Part shown: positions 8,633-16,492 of the stretch, one piece after another
Layout: the number at the start of each line of letters is the position of its first letter
How positions within the stretch are numbered: the first letter of the stretch is position 1
Source: Pseudomonas sp. MWU13-2100
Lineage (GTDB): Bacteria; Pseudomonadota; Gammaproteobacteria; Pseudomonadales; Pseudomonadaceae
Length of the DNA stretch: 64,000 nt
NCBI RefSeq assembly: GCF_023242365.1
Contig: NZ_JALLIX010000015.1
Span: 62,001-126,000 of the forward strand
Direction of reading: 5' to 3'
Made by a program: the position numbers and the translations under genes
The notes under the pieces: generated by a model
Database searches by the model: none
Seen by the model: only the letters and a program-made list of their open reading frames with translations
Told to the model about the DNA's origin: nothing

Positions 8633-9547
8633 ATGGCCGCTTACAACTTGCGACAACTCAAATATTTCGTCACCACGGTCGAGTGCGGCAGCGTCGCCGA
8701 AGCGTCGCGCAAGCTCTATATCGCCCAGCCCTCGGTCTCGACCGCGATCAAGCACCTGGAAGAAAGCTTTGCCGTGCAGTTGTTTATCCGCCATCACGCC
8801 CAGGGCGTGTCGTTGACCCCCAGTGGCGCGCGCTTCTACCGCAAGGCCCAGGAGCTGTTGCGGGTGGCCCACGAGTTCGAGCAGAACGCCCTGGCGGACA
8901 ACGATGTGGTCGCCGGGCAGATCGATATCGGCTGTTTCGAAACCGTCGCGCCGCTCTACCTGCCGCGCCTGATCGCCGGTTTCCGCGACCGCTGGCCGGG
9001 GGTGGAAATCCGTATTCGCGATGGCGAGCAACAGGAGCTGGTGCAGGCGCTGACTTCGGGCAGCATCGATCTGGCCATCCTGTATGAGCATGACCTGGAC
9101 AGCACCATCGACACCGTGCCGTTGATGGCCCCGCAGCAACCTTATGCATTGCTGCCGGAAGGGCACCGTTTCGCCCACCAGGCCAAGGTGTCGCTGCACG
9201 ACCTGGTGCTGGAGCCGATGGTGCTGCTGGATGTGCAACCGAGCCGGACCTACTTTGTGAGCATCTTCGAGGAACTGGGGCTGACCCCGCATATCCTGTT
9301 CAGCTCACCGTCGATTGAAATGGTTCGGGGTATGGTCGGGCGCGGCTTTGGCTTTTCGATTCTGGTGACCCGACCACATTCCGATTACACCTACGACGGG
9401 CAGAAGGTGGTACGCGTGCCGTTGGCCGAACAGGTCACCGGCTCCGGGTTGTCCGCTGCCTGGCTGCGCCGTGGGCAACTGACCAAGCCGGCGCAGTTGT
9501 TTGTCGACCACTGCCGCGAGGTGCTGGCGCCCAAGCCGGACGCCTGA
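8633..9547 (+). CDS. LysR-family transcriptional regulator
   Basis: A 304-residue LysR regulator. The N-terminal winged HTH begins MAAYNLRQLKYFVTTVECGS and contains SVAEASRKLYIAQPSVSTAIKHLEE; the rest is an effector-binding domain beginning near residue 90 (IDIGCFETVAPLYLP). Start at 8633 chosen because GAGG precedes it and the HTH begins at the normal place. It is divergent from the aldehyde dehydrogenase-GMC operon, the classical arrangement for a LysR activator of the adjacent genes, and is the likely reader of the shared 38-nt elements. Confidence 0.9.
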   Translation: MAAYNLRQLKYFVTTVECGSVAEASRKLYIAQPSVSTAIKHLEESFAVQLFIRHHAQGVSLTPSGARFYRKAQELLRVAHEFEQNALADNDVVAGQIDIGCFETVAPLYLPRLIAGFRDRWPGVEIRIRDGEQQELVQALTSGSIDLAILYEHDLDSTIDTVPLMAPQQPYALLPEGHRFAHQAKVSLHDLVLEPMVLLDVQPSRTYFVSIFEELGLTPHILFSSPSIEMVRGMVGRGFGFSILVTRPHSDYTYDGQKVVRVPLAEQVTGSGLSAAWLRRGQLTKPAQLFVDHCREVLAPKPDA

Positions 9548-9551
9548 GGCG

Positions 9552-10703
9552 TCAGGTTCGCAGTGCCTGGACCAGGCGTTCGAGCATCGCCTCGCAACCC
9601 TGGAGCTGTTCGAGGCTGACGAACTCATCGGGCTTGTGGCCCTGGTCCATGCTGCCGGGGCCGCAGACCACGGTGGGGATGCCGATGGCGTCGAACAGTC
9701 CGCCTTCGGTACCGAACGCCACGGTGCTGAACTCGCTGGATCCGCAGAACTCGGCGATCAAGCGCGCCGCCTGGCCCCGTGGGTCGGTGGCCAGCCCCGG
9801 ATAAGCCGACAGTTCGGAAAAGCGAATGCTGCTGCCCTCGTCAACGGCGCGCATCTTCGGCAGGAGCTGTTGTTCGGCGTACTGCGCCAGCAGCTGCGCG
9901 ACCTCACGGGGATCCTGGCTGGGGAGGGCGCGCACTTCGAAATCGAAGCAACAGTCGGCGGGGACGATATTCAGCGCCTTGCCACCGCTGATCAGCCCGG
10001 TCTGCACGGTGCTGAAGGGCGGATCGAAGCGCGAATCATGCAAGTGCGGGGCGCGCAGCCGCGAGCCGATACGGCCCAGTTCGCCGATCAATTCGGCGGC
10101 GTATTCGATGGCATTGACACCCTGCGGCGCATAGGCCGAGTGACAGGCTGCGCCGTGGACAGCGCAGCGCATGGCCAGCTTGCCCTTGTGGCCAAGTACC
10201 GGCTTGAGTTCGGTGGGTTCGCCGATGATGCACAGCAGCGGCTTGTGCGCCCGCTGTGCCAGTTCGGCGAGCAGCGAGCGTACACCCAGGCAACCGACTT
10301 CTTCGTCATAGGACAGGACAATGTGCAGCGGCATGCGCAACGGTGCGGCCAGCAGTGCCGGTACGGCCGCCAGCACGCAGGCGATATAGCCCTTCATGTC
10401 GGCGCTGCCGCGGCCGTAGAGCCTGCCGTCCTTTTCGCTCAACTCGAACGGCGGCACAGTCCAGGGCTGGGCGTCCACCGGCACCACATCGGTATGGCCG
10501 GACAGCACGATACCCGGCCGGTCGTCCGGGCCCAGGGTGGCGAACAGGTTGGCCTTGCTGCGCTCGTCGTTGAAGATCAGTTCGCAAGGAACCTCGAACC
10601 GCGCCAGGTAGTCGCGGACAAACTCGATCAATTGCAGGTTGGATTCGCGGCTGGTGGTGTCGAAGGCGATCAGCGCGGCCAATAGATCGCGGCTGCTGTT
10701 CAT
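9552..10703 (-). CDS. M20-family metallodeacylase, ArgE/acetylornithine deacetylase-like
   Basis: A 383-residue two-zinc M20 amidohydrolase that would remove an N-acyl group from an amino-acid-like substrate. Visible metal and catalytic motifs: SGHTDVVP, GRGSADMKG, the catalytic glutamate in SYDEEVGC, IGEPTELKP and the C-terminal CGPGSMDQGHKPDEF. Size fits ArgE. It starts immediately after the TAG stop of the DUF1028 gene (no gap), so the two are co-translated. Biosynthetic ArgE is unlikely here because the neighbours are catabolic; hydrolysis of an N-acyl intermediate is the inferred role. It ends 4 nt from the convergent LysR gene. Confidence 0.85.
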   Translation of the reverse strand: MNSSRDLLAALIAFDTTSRESNLQLIEFVRDYLARFEVPCELIFNDERSKANLFATLGPDDRPGIVLSGHTDVVPVDAQPWTVPPFELSEKDGRLYGRGSADMKGYIACVLAAVPALLAAPLRMPLHIVLSYDEEVGCLGVRSLLAELAQRAHKPLLCIIGEPTELKPVLGHKGKLAMRCAVHGAACHSAYAPQGVNAIEYAAELIGELGRIGSRLRAPHLHDSRFDPPFSTVQTGLISGGKALNIVPADCCFDFEVRALPSQDPREVAQLLAQYAEQQLLPKMRAVDEGSSIRFSELSAYPGLATDPRGQAARLIAEFCGSSEFSTVAFGTEGGLFDAIGIPTVVCGPGSMDQGHKPDEFVSLEQLQGCEAMLERLVQALRT

Positions 10704-11378
10704 CTACTCATCCCCGGGTACGCCGTAGCTCGGCGCCTTGGTCGGGTCCAGGGCGCGGACGATGTAATCCTGCACCTGCGGACTGTAGGCGGCCCACAGT
10801 TGCGCGAGCTGGCCGACCGGGTCTTCGTCCGCCCAGTCGACCCTCAGGTCGATGATCGGCCAGATCAACTCGCCGACCACCACCATGGCCGCCGAATGCA
10901 CCGGGCCGGCTTCGCCACCGGCCGCCACCGCGGCTTGCATGGCGGCGATCAGGCGGTCGGCGAGTTGCCCGCCGCTGGTCTCGAAGGTGTGCACCAGGGC
11001 TTCGATCACCGCCGGGTTTGCCAGCATATTGCCGGCGGCCACGCACTGCTCGCCGGACAACGCATTGTGGCAGCCGAGGGTTTCAGCGCCACTGAAATGC
11101 GCGGTATTGCCCAGGTGATCGATGGCGGTCAGTTGGCGGAATTGACTGTAGCCGTTACTGGTCAGCGCCTTGTCCAGCGCTTGCGCCGGCGACAGTCCGT
11201 GCTCCAGCTGGTCGAGCACCTGCGGGCCGAGGGCGGGAAGGGTGATGTTCTGGGTGGCGACCGCACCCACGCTGGGGCGCAGCCAGGGGCAACGGGCGCC
11301 CACGGCAATGCTCGAAGAGCTGATGGCGATGCCCAATTGACCTGTTTCGGCACAACGGGCGACGATTGAAAACGTCAT
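10704..11378 (-). CDS. DUF1028 family protein (predicted Ntn-hydrolase fold)
   Basis: A 224-residue protein opening with MTFSIVARCAETGQLGIAIS and containing SVGAVATQNITLPALG, recognisable as DUF1028, a family thought to have an N-terminal nucleophile hydrolase fold. No biochemical role is firmly established. The start at 11378 gives the family's N-terminus; the longer frame to 11480 is rejected. It abuts the M20 deacylase gene, which fits cleavage of an amide or peptide-like bond in the same pathway. Confidence 0.8.
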   Translation of the reverse strand: MTFSIVARCAETGQLGIAISSSSIAVGARCPWLRPSVGAVATQNITLPALGPQVLDQLEHGLSPAQALDKALTSNGYSQFRQLTAIDHLGNTAHFSGAETLGCHNALSGEQCVAAGNMLANPAVIEALVHTFETSGGQLADRLIAAMQAAVAAGGEAGPVHSAAMVVVGELIWPIIDLRVDWADEDPVGQLAQLWAAYSPQVQDYIVRALDPTKAPSYGVPGDE

Positions 11379-11553
11379 GGTGGGTTGATCCTGTTTGCGT
11401 CCAGAGTCGCCATCCGCGCCCCGGACAGCCTGCGCAGAGGCTGCCCGGGTGGGGAGTGGGTATGACTGCATTCTGTCCATCGCTGGCAGCGGGCGAAACG
11501 AGGTTTTTTATCGCGCTTGGTTAAGTAAAAACTTCTCAATGGAGCGTCGGACC

Positions 11554-12936
11554 TTACAGGCGGCCGTACTCGCGGGCCGTGCGATCGACCGCGATGCGGG
11601 TCTTGTCCACCAGCTCATCGAGCTCGGCGCGTGTGGCGATCAGGGCCGGCGCCATGATCATCCGGCCTAGGGTCGAGCGGATGATCAGGCCTTCTTCAAA
11701 GCCGATGGTGCGGCAGCGCCAGGCGATCTCGTTTTCGTTGGCAAAGCGCTTGCGGCTGGCCTTGTCCTCGGCGAACTGCAGCGCGGCGACCAGGCCGACA
11801 CCCTGGATTTCACCCACTAGCGGATGCTGGCCGAAGACTTCCCGCAGGCAGTTCTGCAGATAAGGCCCGGTATCGGTTTTCACCTGCCGCACCACACCTT
11901 CGTCGCGCAGGGCCTTGAGGTTGGCAATCGCCACCGCCGCCGCCACCGGGTGGCCGGAGTAGGTCAGCCCGTGGGCGAACACACCGCCTTTTTCCACCAG
12001 GGCTTCGGCCATGCGCCGCGACAGGATCAAACCGCCCATGGGGATGTAGCCCGAGGTCAGGCCCTTGGCAATCGACAGCGTATCGGGCTCGAAGCCGAAC
12101 GTCTGGTGGGCGAACCATTCACCGGTGCGGCCAAAGCCGCCGATGACTTCGTCGGCGCACAGCAGCACGTCGTACTGACGGCAGATGCGCTGGATTTCCG
12201 GCCAATAGCTGGCGGGCGGAATGATCATGCCGCCGGCGCCCTGGAACGGCTCGGCGACGAAGGCGGCGACCTTGTCGGCGCCCAGTTCGAGGATTTTCTC
12301 TTCCAGTTGGCGGGCCGCGCGCAGGCCGAATTCCTCCGGGCTCAGGTCGCCGTCGTGGGCGAACCAGTAGGGCTCGTCGATGTGCGCTACATCCGGGATG
12401 GTGCCGCCCATTTCATGCATGAATTTCATGCCGCCCAGGGCCGTCGCGGCCAGGGTCGAGCCGTGGTAGCCGTTCCAGCGGCCGATCATGATTTTCTTCT
12501 CCGGCTTGCCCATCACCTGCCAGAAGCGGCGCACCGTGCGGATCAGCACCTCATTGGCCTCGGAGCCGGAGTTGGTGTAGATGGCGTGGCTGTAGTGCCC
12601 CGGCAGCAGGCTGAACAGCAGTTCGGAGAGTTCGATCACCGCCGGGTGGGTGGTGTGGAAGAACATATTGTAATAGGGCAACTGTTCCAGCTGCGCGCCG
12701 GCGGCGGCCGCCAGGTCCTTGCGGCCATAACCGAGGTGGGTGCACCACAGGCCCGACATGCCGTCCAGATAGCGCTTGCCATCGTTGTCCCACAGCGTCA
12801 GGCGATCGCCGCCGACCATCACCCGCGGACCCTCGGCATTGAGCGCTTTCTGGTCGACGAACGCATGGATGTGGTGGGCGGCGTCGGCGGCCTGGTAGTC
12901 GTGGGTGCTGCGATGGGGGTCGAGTTCGGCGGACAT
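11554..12936 (-). CDS. Class III aminotransferase (omega-amino acid/amine:pyruvate type)
   Basis: A 460-residue PLP enzyme transferring an amino group from an amine or omega-amino acid to a keto acid, usually pyruvate. It shows the class III fingerprint: YTNSGSEANEVLIRT, RWNGYHGSTLAA, the PLP-ring aspartate in LLCADEVIGGFGRTG and the Schiff-base lysine in LSIAKGLTSGYIPMGG. GGAG lies about 9 nt ahead of the ATG. It is divergent from the TetR gene, with a 14-bp perfect palindrome between them. The product aldehyde could feed the nearby aldehyde dehydrogenase; that link is inference. Confidence 0.9.
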   Translation of the reverse strand: MSAELDPHRSTHDYQAADAAHHIHAFVDQKALNAEGPRVMVGGDRLTLWDNDGKRYLDGMSGLWCTHLGYGRKDLAAAAGAQLEQLPYYNMFFHTTHPAVIELSELLFSLLPGHYSHAIYTNSGSEANEVLIRTVRRFWQVMGKPEKKIMIGRWNGYHGSTLAATALGGMKFMHEMGGTIPDVAHIDEPYWFAHDGDLSPEEFGLRAARQLEEKILELGADKVAAFVAEPFQGAGGMIIPPASYWPEIQRICRQYDVLLCADEVIGGFGRTGEWFAHQTFGFEPDTLSIAKGLTSGYIPMGGLILSRRMAEALVEKGGVFAHGLTYSGHPVAAAVAIANLKALRDEGVVRQVKTDTGPYLQNCLREVFGQHPLVGEIQGVGLVAALQFAEDKASRKRFANENEIAWRCRTIGFEEGLIIRSTLGRMIMAPALIATRAELDELVDKTRIAVDRTAREYGRL

Positions 12937-13013
12937 GGCTTATCTCCAGGGGTGGGGTGATTGAATAATATTTGGCATTGAAAAATATTTTTGTAAAGAA
13001 AATATTTGTTGAT

Positions 13014-13027
13014 GGAAATATATTTCC
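13014..13027. promoter_or_regulatory. Perfect palindrome GGAAATATATTTCC, candidate TetR operator
   Basis: A 14-bp perfect palindrome in the 130-bp AT-rich gap between the aminotransferase start (12936) and the divergent TetR start (13067). Related AAATATTT-type palindromes (for example 12981-12992) lie beside it. Position and symmetry fit an operator for the adjacent TetR protein; binding is inferred. Confidence 0.5.
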
Positions 13028-13066
13028 GTAGGCTGGGACCTATCGCCCAATCAGATCAGGACCCAC

Positions 13067-13672
13067 ATGAGCGGACTCAGGGAGCGGCAAAAGGAACAGC
13101 GTCGGCAGGTGATCGCCGAGGCCGCGCTGGGGTTGTTCAAGGCCAACGGTTTCGCGGCCACCAGCCTGGAACAGATCGCCAACCAGGCCGGGGTCTCGGC
13201 GCCCACCGTGGTGAACTATTTCGGCGGCAAGCAGGAGATTCTGGTGGCCTTGCTCAAGGCTCCCGACGAGCAGGCGATGCGCGAGGCGCGCGCCCATCTG
13301 GACGACAACAGCGACCCGCTGGAGGCCCTGTGCGAGCTGGAAGGGCTGATGACCCATTATCAGTTGCAGGCCATGCCGGCTTCCCTGTGGCGCGAGCTGG
13401 CGCCATCGCTGTTCACCGGCGAGCTGTCCCAGGCCTTGCAGCCCTGGAACAGTGCGGTCATTGAAGAAACCAAGGCCTTGCTCCTGCACTTTCAGCGCCT
13501 GGGCAAAGTGCGCCCGAGCGTGGACATCGAAGTGGCCGCGACGCTGTTCAACCAGTACGCGAATGTCGCCTTTATCCGCCTGGCCACCGAGCCGAGCCCC
13601 GACCGTGAAGCGCACGCCCGGCACATGCGCAGCGTCCTCGGGCTGCTGTGTCACGGCATGCTGGTCGAGTAG
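13067..13672 (+). CDS. TetR-family transcriptional regulator
   Basis: A 201-residue regulator with an N-terminal TetR HTH (residues about 10-60: VIAEAALGLFKANGFAATSL, then IANQAGVSAPTVVNYFGGKQ) and an all-helical C-terminal domain with no recognised ligand signature. Probably represses the divergent aminotransferase gene and itself through the palindrome at 13014, and may influence the downstream monooxygenase-RidA unit. Confidence 0.87.
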   Translation: MSGLRERQKEQRRQVIAEAALGLFKANGFAATSLEQIANQAGVSAPTVVNYFGGKQEILVALLKAPDEQAMREARAHLDDNSDPLEALCELEGLMTHYQLQAMPASLWRELAPSLFTGELSQALQPWNSAVIEETKALLLHFQRLGKVRPSVDIEVAATLFNQYANVAFIRLATEPSPDREAHARHMRSVLGLLCHGMLVE

Positions 13673-13715
13673 GACATCAACGCTCCAGCGTCGGCCTGAG
13701 GTTTCCCCGGGGCCT

Positions 13716-13753
13716 AGTTTTTTCCTGTCTTGCGACGACAAAAATCATAATTT
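13716..13753 (+). promoter_or_regulatory. Shared 38-nt upstream element, copy C (flavin monooxygenase operon)
   Basis: AGTTTTTTC (13716-13724), a 7-nt spacer and a 22-nt block (13732-13753, starts GCGACGAC, ends TAATTT). This is the reverse complement of copies A and B, as expected because the gene it precedes is on the other strand. It matches copy A at 30 of 38 positions and ends 59 nt before the monooxygenase start. It joins the monooxygenase-RidA unit to the importer and dehydrogenase operons. Confidence 0.65.
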
Positions 13754-13812
13754 CGCTATTCCCTGTATCTGCACAGAATGCCTGCACACCCGCCTTCGAG
13801 AAGGACACAGGC

Positions 13813-15132
13813 ATGACAGCTGGAATCATTGAAATCGATACGCTTGTTGTGGGCGCCGGTCAGGCAGGCGTGGCCATGAGCGAGCATTTGAGCAAACTGG
13901 GCGTGCCGCACCTGGTGCTCGAGCGCAACCGCATCGCCGAGGCCTGGCGCAGCGGCCGCTGGGATTCGCTGGTGGCCAATGGGCCGGCCTGGCACGATCG
14001 CTTTCCCGGCCTGGAGTTCGATGACCTCAGCCCGGATGCCTTCGCGCCCAAGGAGCGTGTGGCGGATTATTTCGAGGCCTATGCGCGCAAGTTCAATGCG
14101 CCGATCCGCACCGGCGTGGAGGTCAGGAAGGTCGAGCGCAACAGCGGTCGGCCGGGCTTCACCGTGGAAACGTCCGAGGGCGTGATCCAGACCCGTCGCG
14201 TGGTGGTCGCCACCGGGCCGTTCCAGCACCCGGTCATTCCGGCGATCGCGCCGCAGGCCCCCGGTATCAACCAGATTCACTCCGCGCAGTACCGCAACCC
14301 CCAGCAATTGCCCGCCGGCGCCGTGCTGGTGGTGGGGGCCGGTTCTTCGGGGACGCAGATCGCCGATGAGCTGCAGCGCAGCGGCCGCACCGTGTACCTC
14401 TCGGTGGGCCAGCACGATCGGCCTCCGCGGGCCTATCGCAAACGTGATTTCTGCTGGTGGCTGGGGGTGCTCGGCGAATGGGACGCAGTGGCCATGAAGC
14501 CGGGCCGGGAGCACGTGACCATTGCCGTCAGCGGTGCCGACGGTGGGCGCACGGTGGACTTCCGCGAACTGGCCCAACGCGGCCTGAAACTGGTGGGCCT
14601 GACCCAGTCGTTCAATAACGGCGTGGTCAGTTTCCAGGCCGATCTGGCGGACAACCTGGACCGGGGTGACGAGAATTATCTCGCGCTGCTCAATGCCGCT
14701 GATGCCTACGTCGAGCGCAACGGCCTGGACTTGCCGGCGGACCCGGAGGCCCGCCGGACCTTCCCCGATCCCGAGTGCGTGACCCGGCCGATTCTTCAGC
14801 TCAACCTGGCCGAAGCGGGCATCACCACGATCATCTGGGCCACCGGCTTTGCCACTGACTACAGCTGGATGAAGGTCGACGCCTTCGACGACAAGGGCAA
14901 GCCACGCCATCAGCGCGGTGTTTCCAGCGAGCCGGGTATCTACTTCCTGGGCTTGCCATGGCAGTCACGCCGGGGCTCCTCGTTTATCTGGGGGGTTTGG
15001 CACGATGCCAAGTACATCGCCGACCAGATTGCCATCCAGCGCCAGTACCTCACCTATCGCGATGCCGCGCAGCGCGAGGCGCAGGCGACCGGCGCCAGTC
15101 CGGCAGCGATCCGCTCCGTCGTCAGCGCTTGA
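13813..15132 (+). CDS. Flavin-containing monooxygenase (FMO/BVMO-like)
   Basis: A 439-residue FAD- and NADPH-dependent monooxygenase. FAD-binding LVVGAGQAGVAMSEHL is near the N-terminus, a second Rossmann motif VVGAGSSGTQIADEL binds NADPH mid-protein, and ATGPFQHP and the ATGFATDYSW segment near the C-terminus are typical of the family. The start at 13813 follows AAGGA at good spacing; an upstream in-frame extension to 13648 is rejected. It would oxygenate a nitrogen or carbonyl compound. The RidA gene is 55 nt downstream on the same strand. Confidence 0.85.
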   Translation: MTAGIIEIDTLVVGAGQAGVAMSEHLSKLGVPHLVLERNRIAEAWRSGRWDSLVANGPAWHDRFPGLEFDDLSPDAFAPKERVADYFEAYARKFNAPIRTGVEVRKVERNSGRPGFTVETSEGVIQTRRVVVATGPFQHPVIPAIAPQAPGINQIHSAQYRNPQQLPAGAVLVVGAGSSGTQIADELQRSGRTVYLSVGQHDRPPRAYRKRDFCWWLGVLGEWDAVAMKPGREHVTIAVSGADGGRTVDFRELAQRGLKLVGLTQSFNNGVVSFQADLADNLDRGDENYLALLNAADAYVERNGLDLPADPEARRTFPDPECVTRPILQLNLAEAGITTIIWATGFATDYSWMKVDAFDDKGKPRHQRGVSSEPGIYFLGLPWQSRRGSSFIWGVWHDAKYIADQIAIQRQYLTYRDAAQREAQATGASPAAIRSVVSA

Positions 15133-15187
15133 TGTCCGAGAGCCGCACCCGGCTGTGCGGCGCCGTATTTCTTTTGAGGAGTTGTCA

Positions 15188-15625
15188 ATGTCCAAGCCCA
15201 CCCATACGCGTATCCGCATGTTCAACACCAAGGACACCTACCCGAACCAGGCGCTGGACAATGATCTGTGCCAGGCGGTCCGCGCCGGCAATACGGTCTA
15301 CGTGCGTGGCCAGATCGGCACCGATTTCGATGGCAACCTGGTGGGGCTGGGCGACCCCGGGGCCCAGGCCGAGCAGGCGATGAAGAACGTCAAGCAACTG
15401 CTCGAAGAGGCCGGCTCGGACCTGTCCCATATCGTCAAGACCACCACCTACATCATCGACCCGCGTTACCGCGAGCCGGTCTACCAGGTGGTCGGCAAAT
15501 GGCTCAAGGGCGTGTTCCCGATCTCCACCGGCCTGGTGATCTCGGGGCTTGGCCAGCCGCAATGGTTGATGGAGATCGATGTGATTGCAGTGATCCCCGA
15601 CAACTGGCCGGCGCCCCAGGCCTGA
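15188..15625 (+). CDS. RidA (YjgF/YER057c/UK114) family protein
   Basis: A 145-residue RidA-family protein. Members deaminate reactive enamine/imine intermediates, which fits a pathway with an aminotransferase and an amine-oxygenating enzyme. Visible family features: AGNTVYVRGQIGTDFDGNLVG, GAQAEQAMKNVKQLLEEAG, DLSHIVKTTTYI and the C-terminal VISGLGQPQWLMEIDVIAVI. The start at 15188 follows GAGGAG. Probably co-transcribed with the monooxygenase. Confidence 0.87.
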   Translation: MSKPTHTRIRMFNTKDTYPNQALDNDLCQAVRAGNTVYVRGQIGTDFDGNLVGLGDPGAQAEQAMKNVKQLLEEAGSDLSHIVKTTTYIIDPRYREPVYQVVGKWLKGVFPISTGLVISGLGQPQWLMEIDVIAVIPDNWPAPQA

Positions 15626-15628
15626 GCC

Positions 15629-15736
15629 TTATCCGCCGGTCAGGCCGGACAGTTGGCTTTCGTGGACCGCCACACCATAGCCGATCACGCGGTCGAGCAG
15701 CGGCCGGCGTTTGCTCGTGGCCCCCAGGCTACCTGT
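15629..15736 (-). pseudogene. Possible C-terminal remnant of a PepSY-associated membrane protein
   Basis: Directly after the stop codon of the ferric-siderophore ATPase gene, the same frame reads on for about 35 codons: GATSKRRPLLDRVIGYGVAV then HESQLSGL, ending TAA at 15629-15631. The DRVIGYGVAVHE segment resembles PepSY-associated TM proteins, which often sit downstream of TonB-dependent siderophore receptors. There is no start and no further homologous sequence. The match is by eye and short, so confidence is limited. Confidence 0.4.
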
Positions 15737-16492
15737 TCAAACGATATCGTCGATCAGGATATGGCGCCTGGCCTGGCTGCATTTTTCGATCCGTGCCCTG
15801 ACCTTGTAGACCTCACGCAGCATCTGCACGTTGATCACTTCATCGCTGGGGCCGCTGCCTTGGGCGCGGCCATTGGCGATGACCAGGACCTGGTCGGCAA
15901 AACGCAGGGCCTGGTTCAGGTCGTGGAGGGCGATGAACACGATGATTTTTTGTTGTCTGGCCAACGAGCGCATGAAGTTCAACACTTGCACCTGGCGGTG
16001 CATGTCCAGTGCGCTGGTGGGTTCGTCCATCAACAGGATTTCCGGTTCGCGCACCAGGGTTTGCGCAATCGACACCAGCTGCTGCTGACCACCGCTGAGT
16101 TCGCCGAGGTTGCGAAAGGACAACTCGCTGATGCCCAGCGCAGCGAGGATCTGATCAACCCGCTTGAGTTCATCGTCATGCACGCTCCAGCCGGGCGTGA
16201 GCTGTTTACGGGCCAGCAGCACCGATTCATAGACTGTCAGGCGGGCGCTGGCATTCAGGCCCTGGGGCATGTAGCAGATGCCTTGCAGGCCTTTTTTCGA
16301 GTCCTGCAGATTGACCCGTCCCGGGCCGTCGATCAGCCCGGCCATGCGCTTGAACAGCGTGGACTTGCCGGCGGCATTGGGGCCGACTACGGCGACCACC
16401 TGCCCACCCAGAAACGTCGAGCTGGTCACGCCGCAAATGATCTCCTGCTGGCCGTAACGGGCACCCAGGTTCTCCAGTTGAATCTTCACCAT
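15737..16492 (-). CDS. Ferric-siderophore ABC transporter ATPase, FecE/FepC type
   Basis: ATP-binding subunit of an iron-siderophore importer, 251 residues: Walker A VVGPNAAGKSTL, signature LSGGQQQLVSIAQ, Walker B EILLMDEPTSALD and the switch histidine in FIALHDLNQALRFAD. It overlaps the permease gene by 7 nt. It is the last intact gene of the minus-strand series running from the TonB receptor and would bring the siderophore made by the upstream genes into the cytoplasm. Confidence 0.92.
   Translation of the reverse strand: MVKIQLENLGARYGQQEIICGVTSSTFLGGQVVAVVGPNAAGKSTLFKRMAGLIDGPGRVNLQDSKKGLQGICYMPQGLNASARLTVYESVLLARKQLTPGWSVHDDELKRVDQILAALGISELSFRNLGELSGGQQQLVSIAQTLVREPEILLMDEPTSALDMHRQVQVLNFMRSLARQQKIIVFIALHDLNQALRFADQVLVIANGRAQGSGPSDEVINVQMLREVYKVRARIEKCSQARRHILIDDIV

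Noticed and set aside
11521..11543. Fourth copy of the shared 38-nt element upstream of the DUF1028 gene
   Set aside because: Only 12 of 22 positions agree and the second block is missing, so it was not listed as a copy.
12961..13027. Short AT-rich repeats of the AAATATTT kind as a CRISPR or direct-repeat array
   Set aside because: The units are palindromic, irregularly spaced and sit in a divergent promoter; they fit an operator region better.
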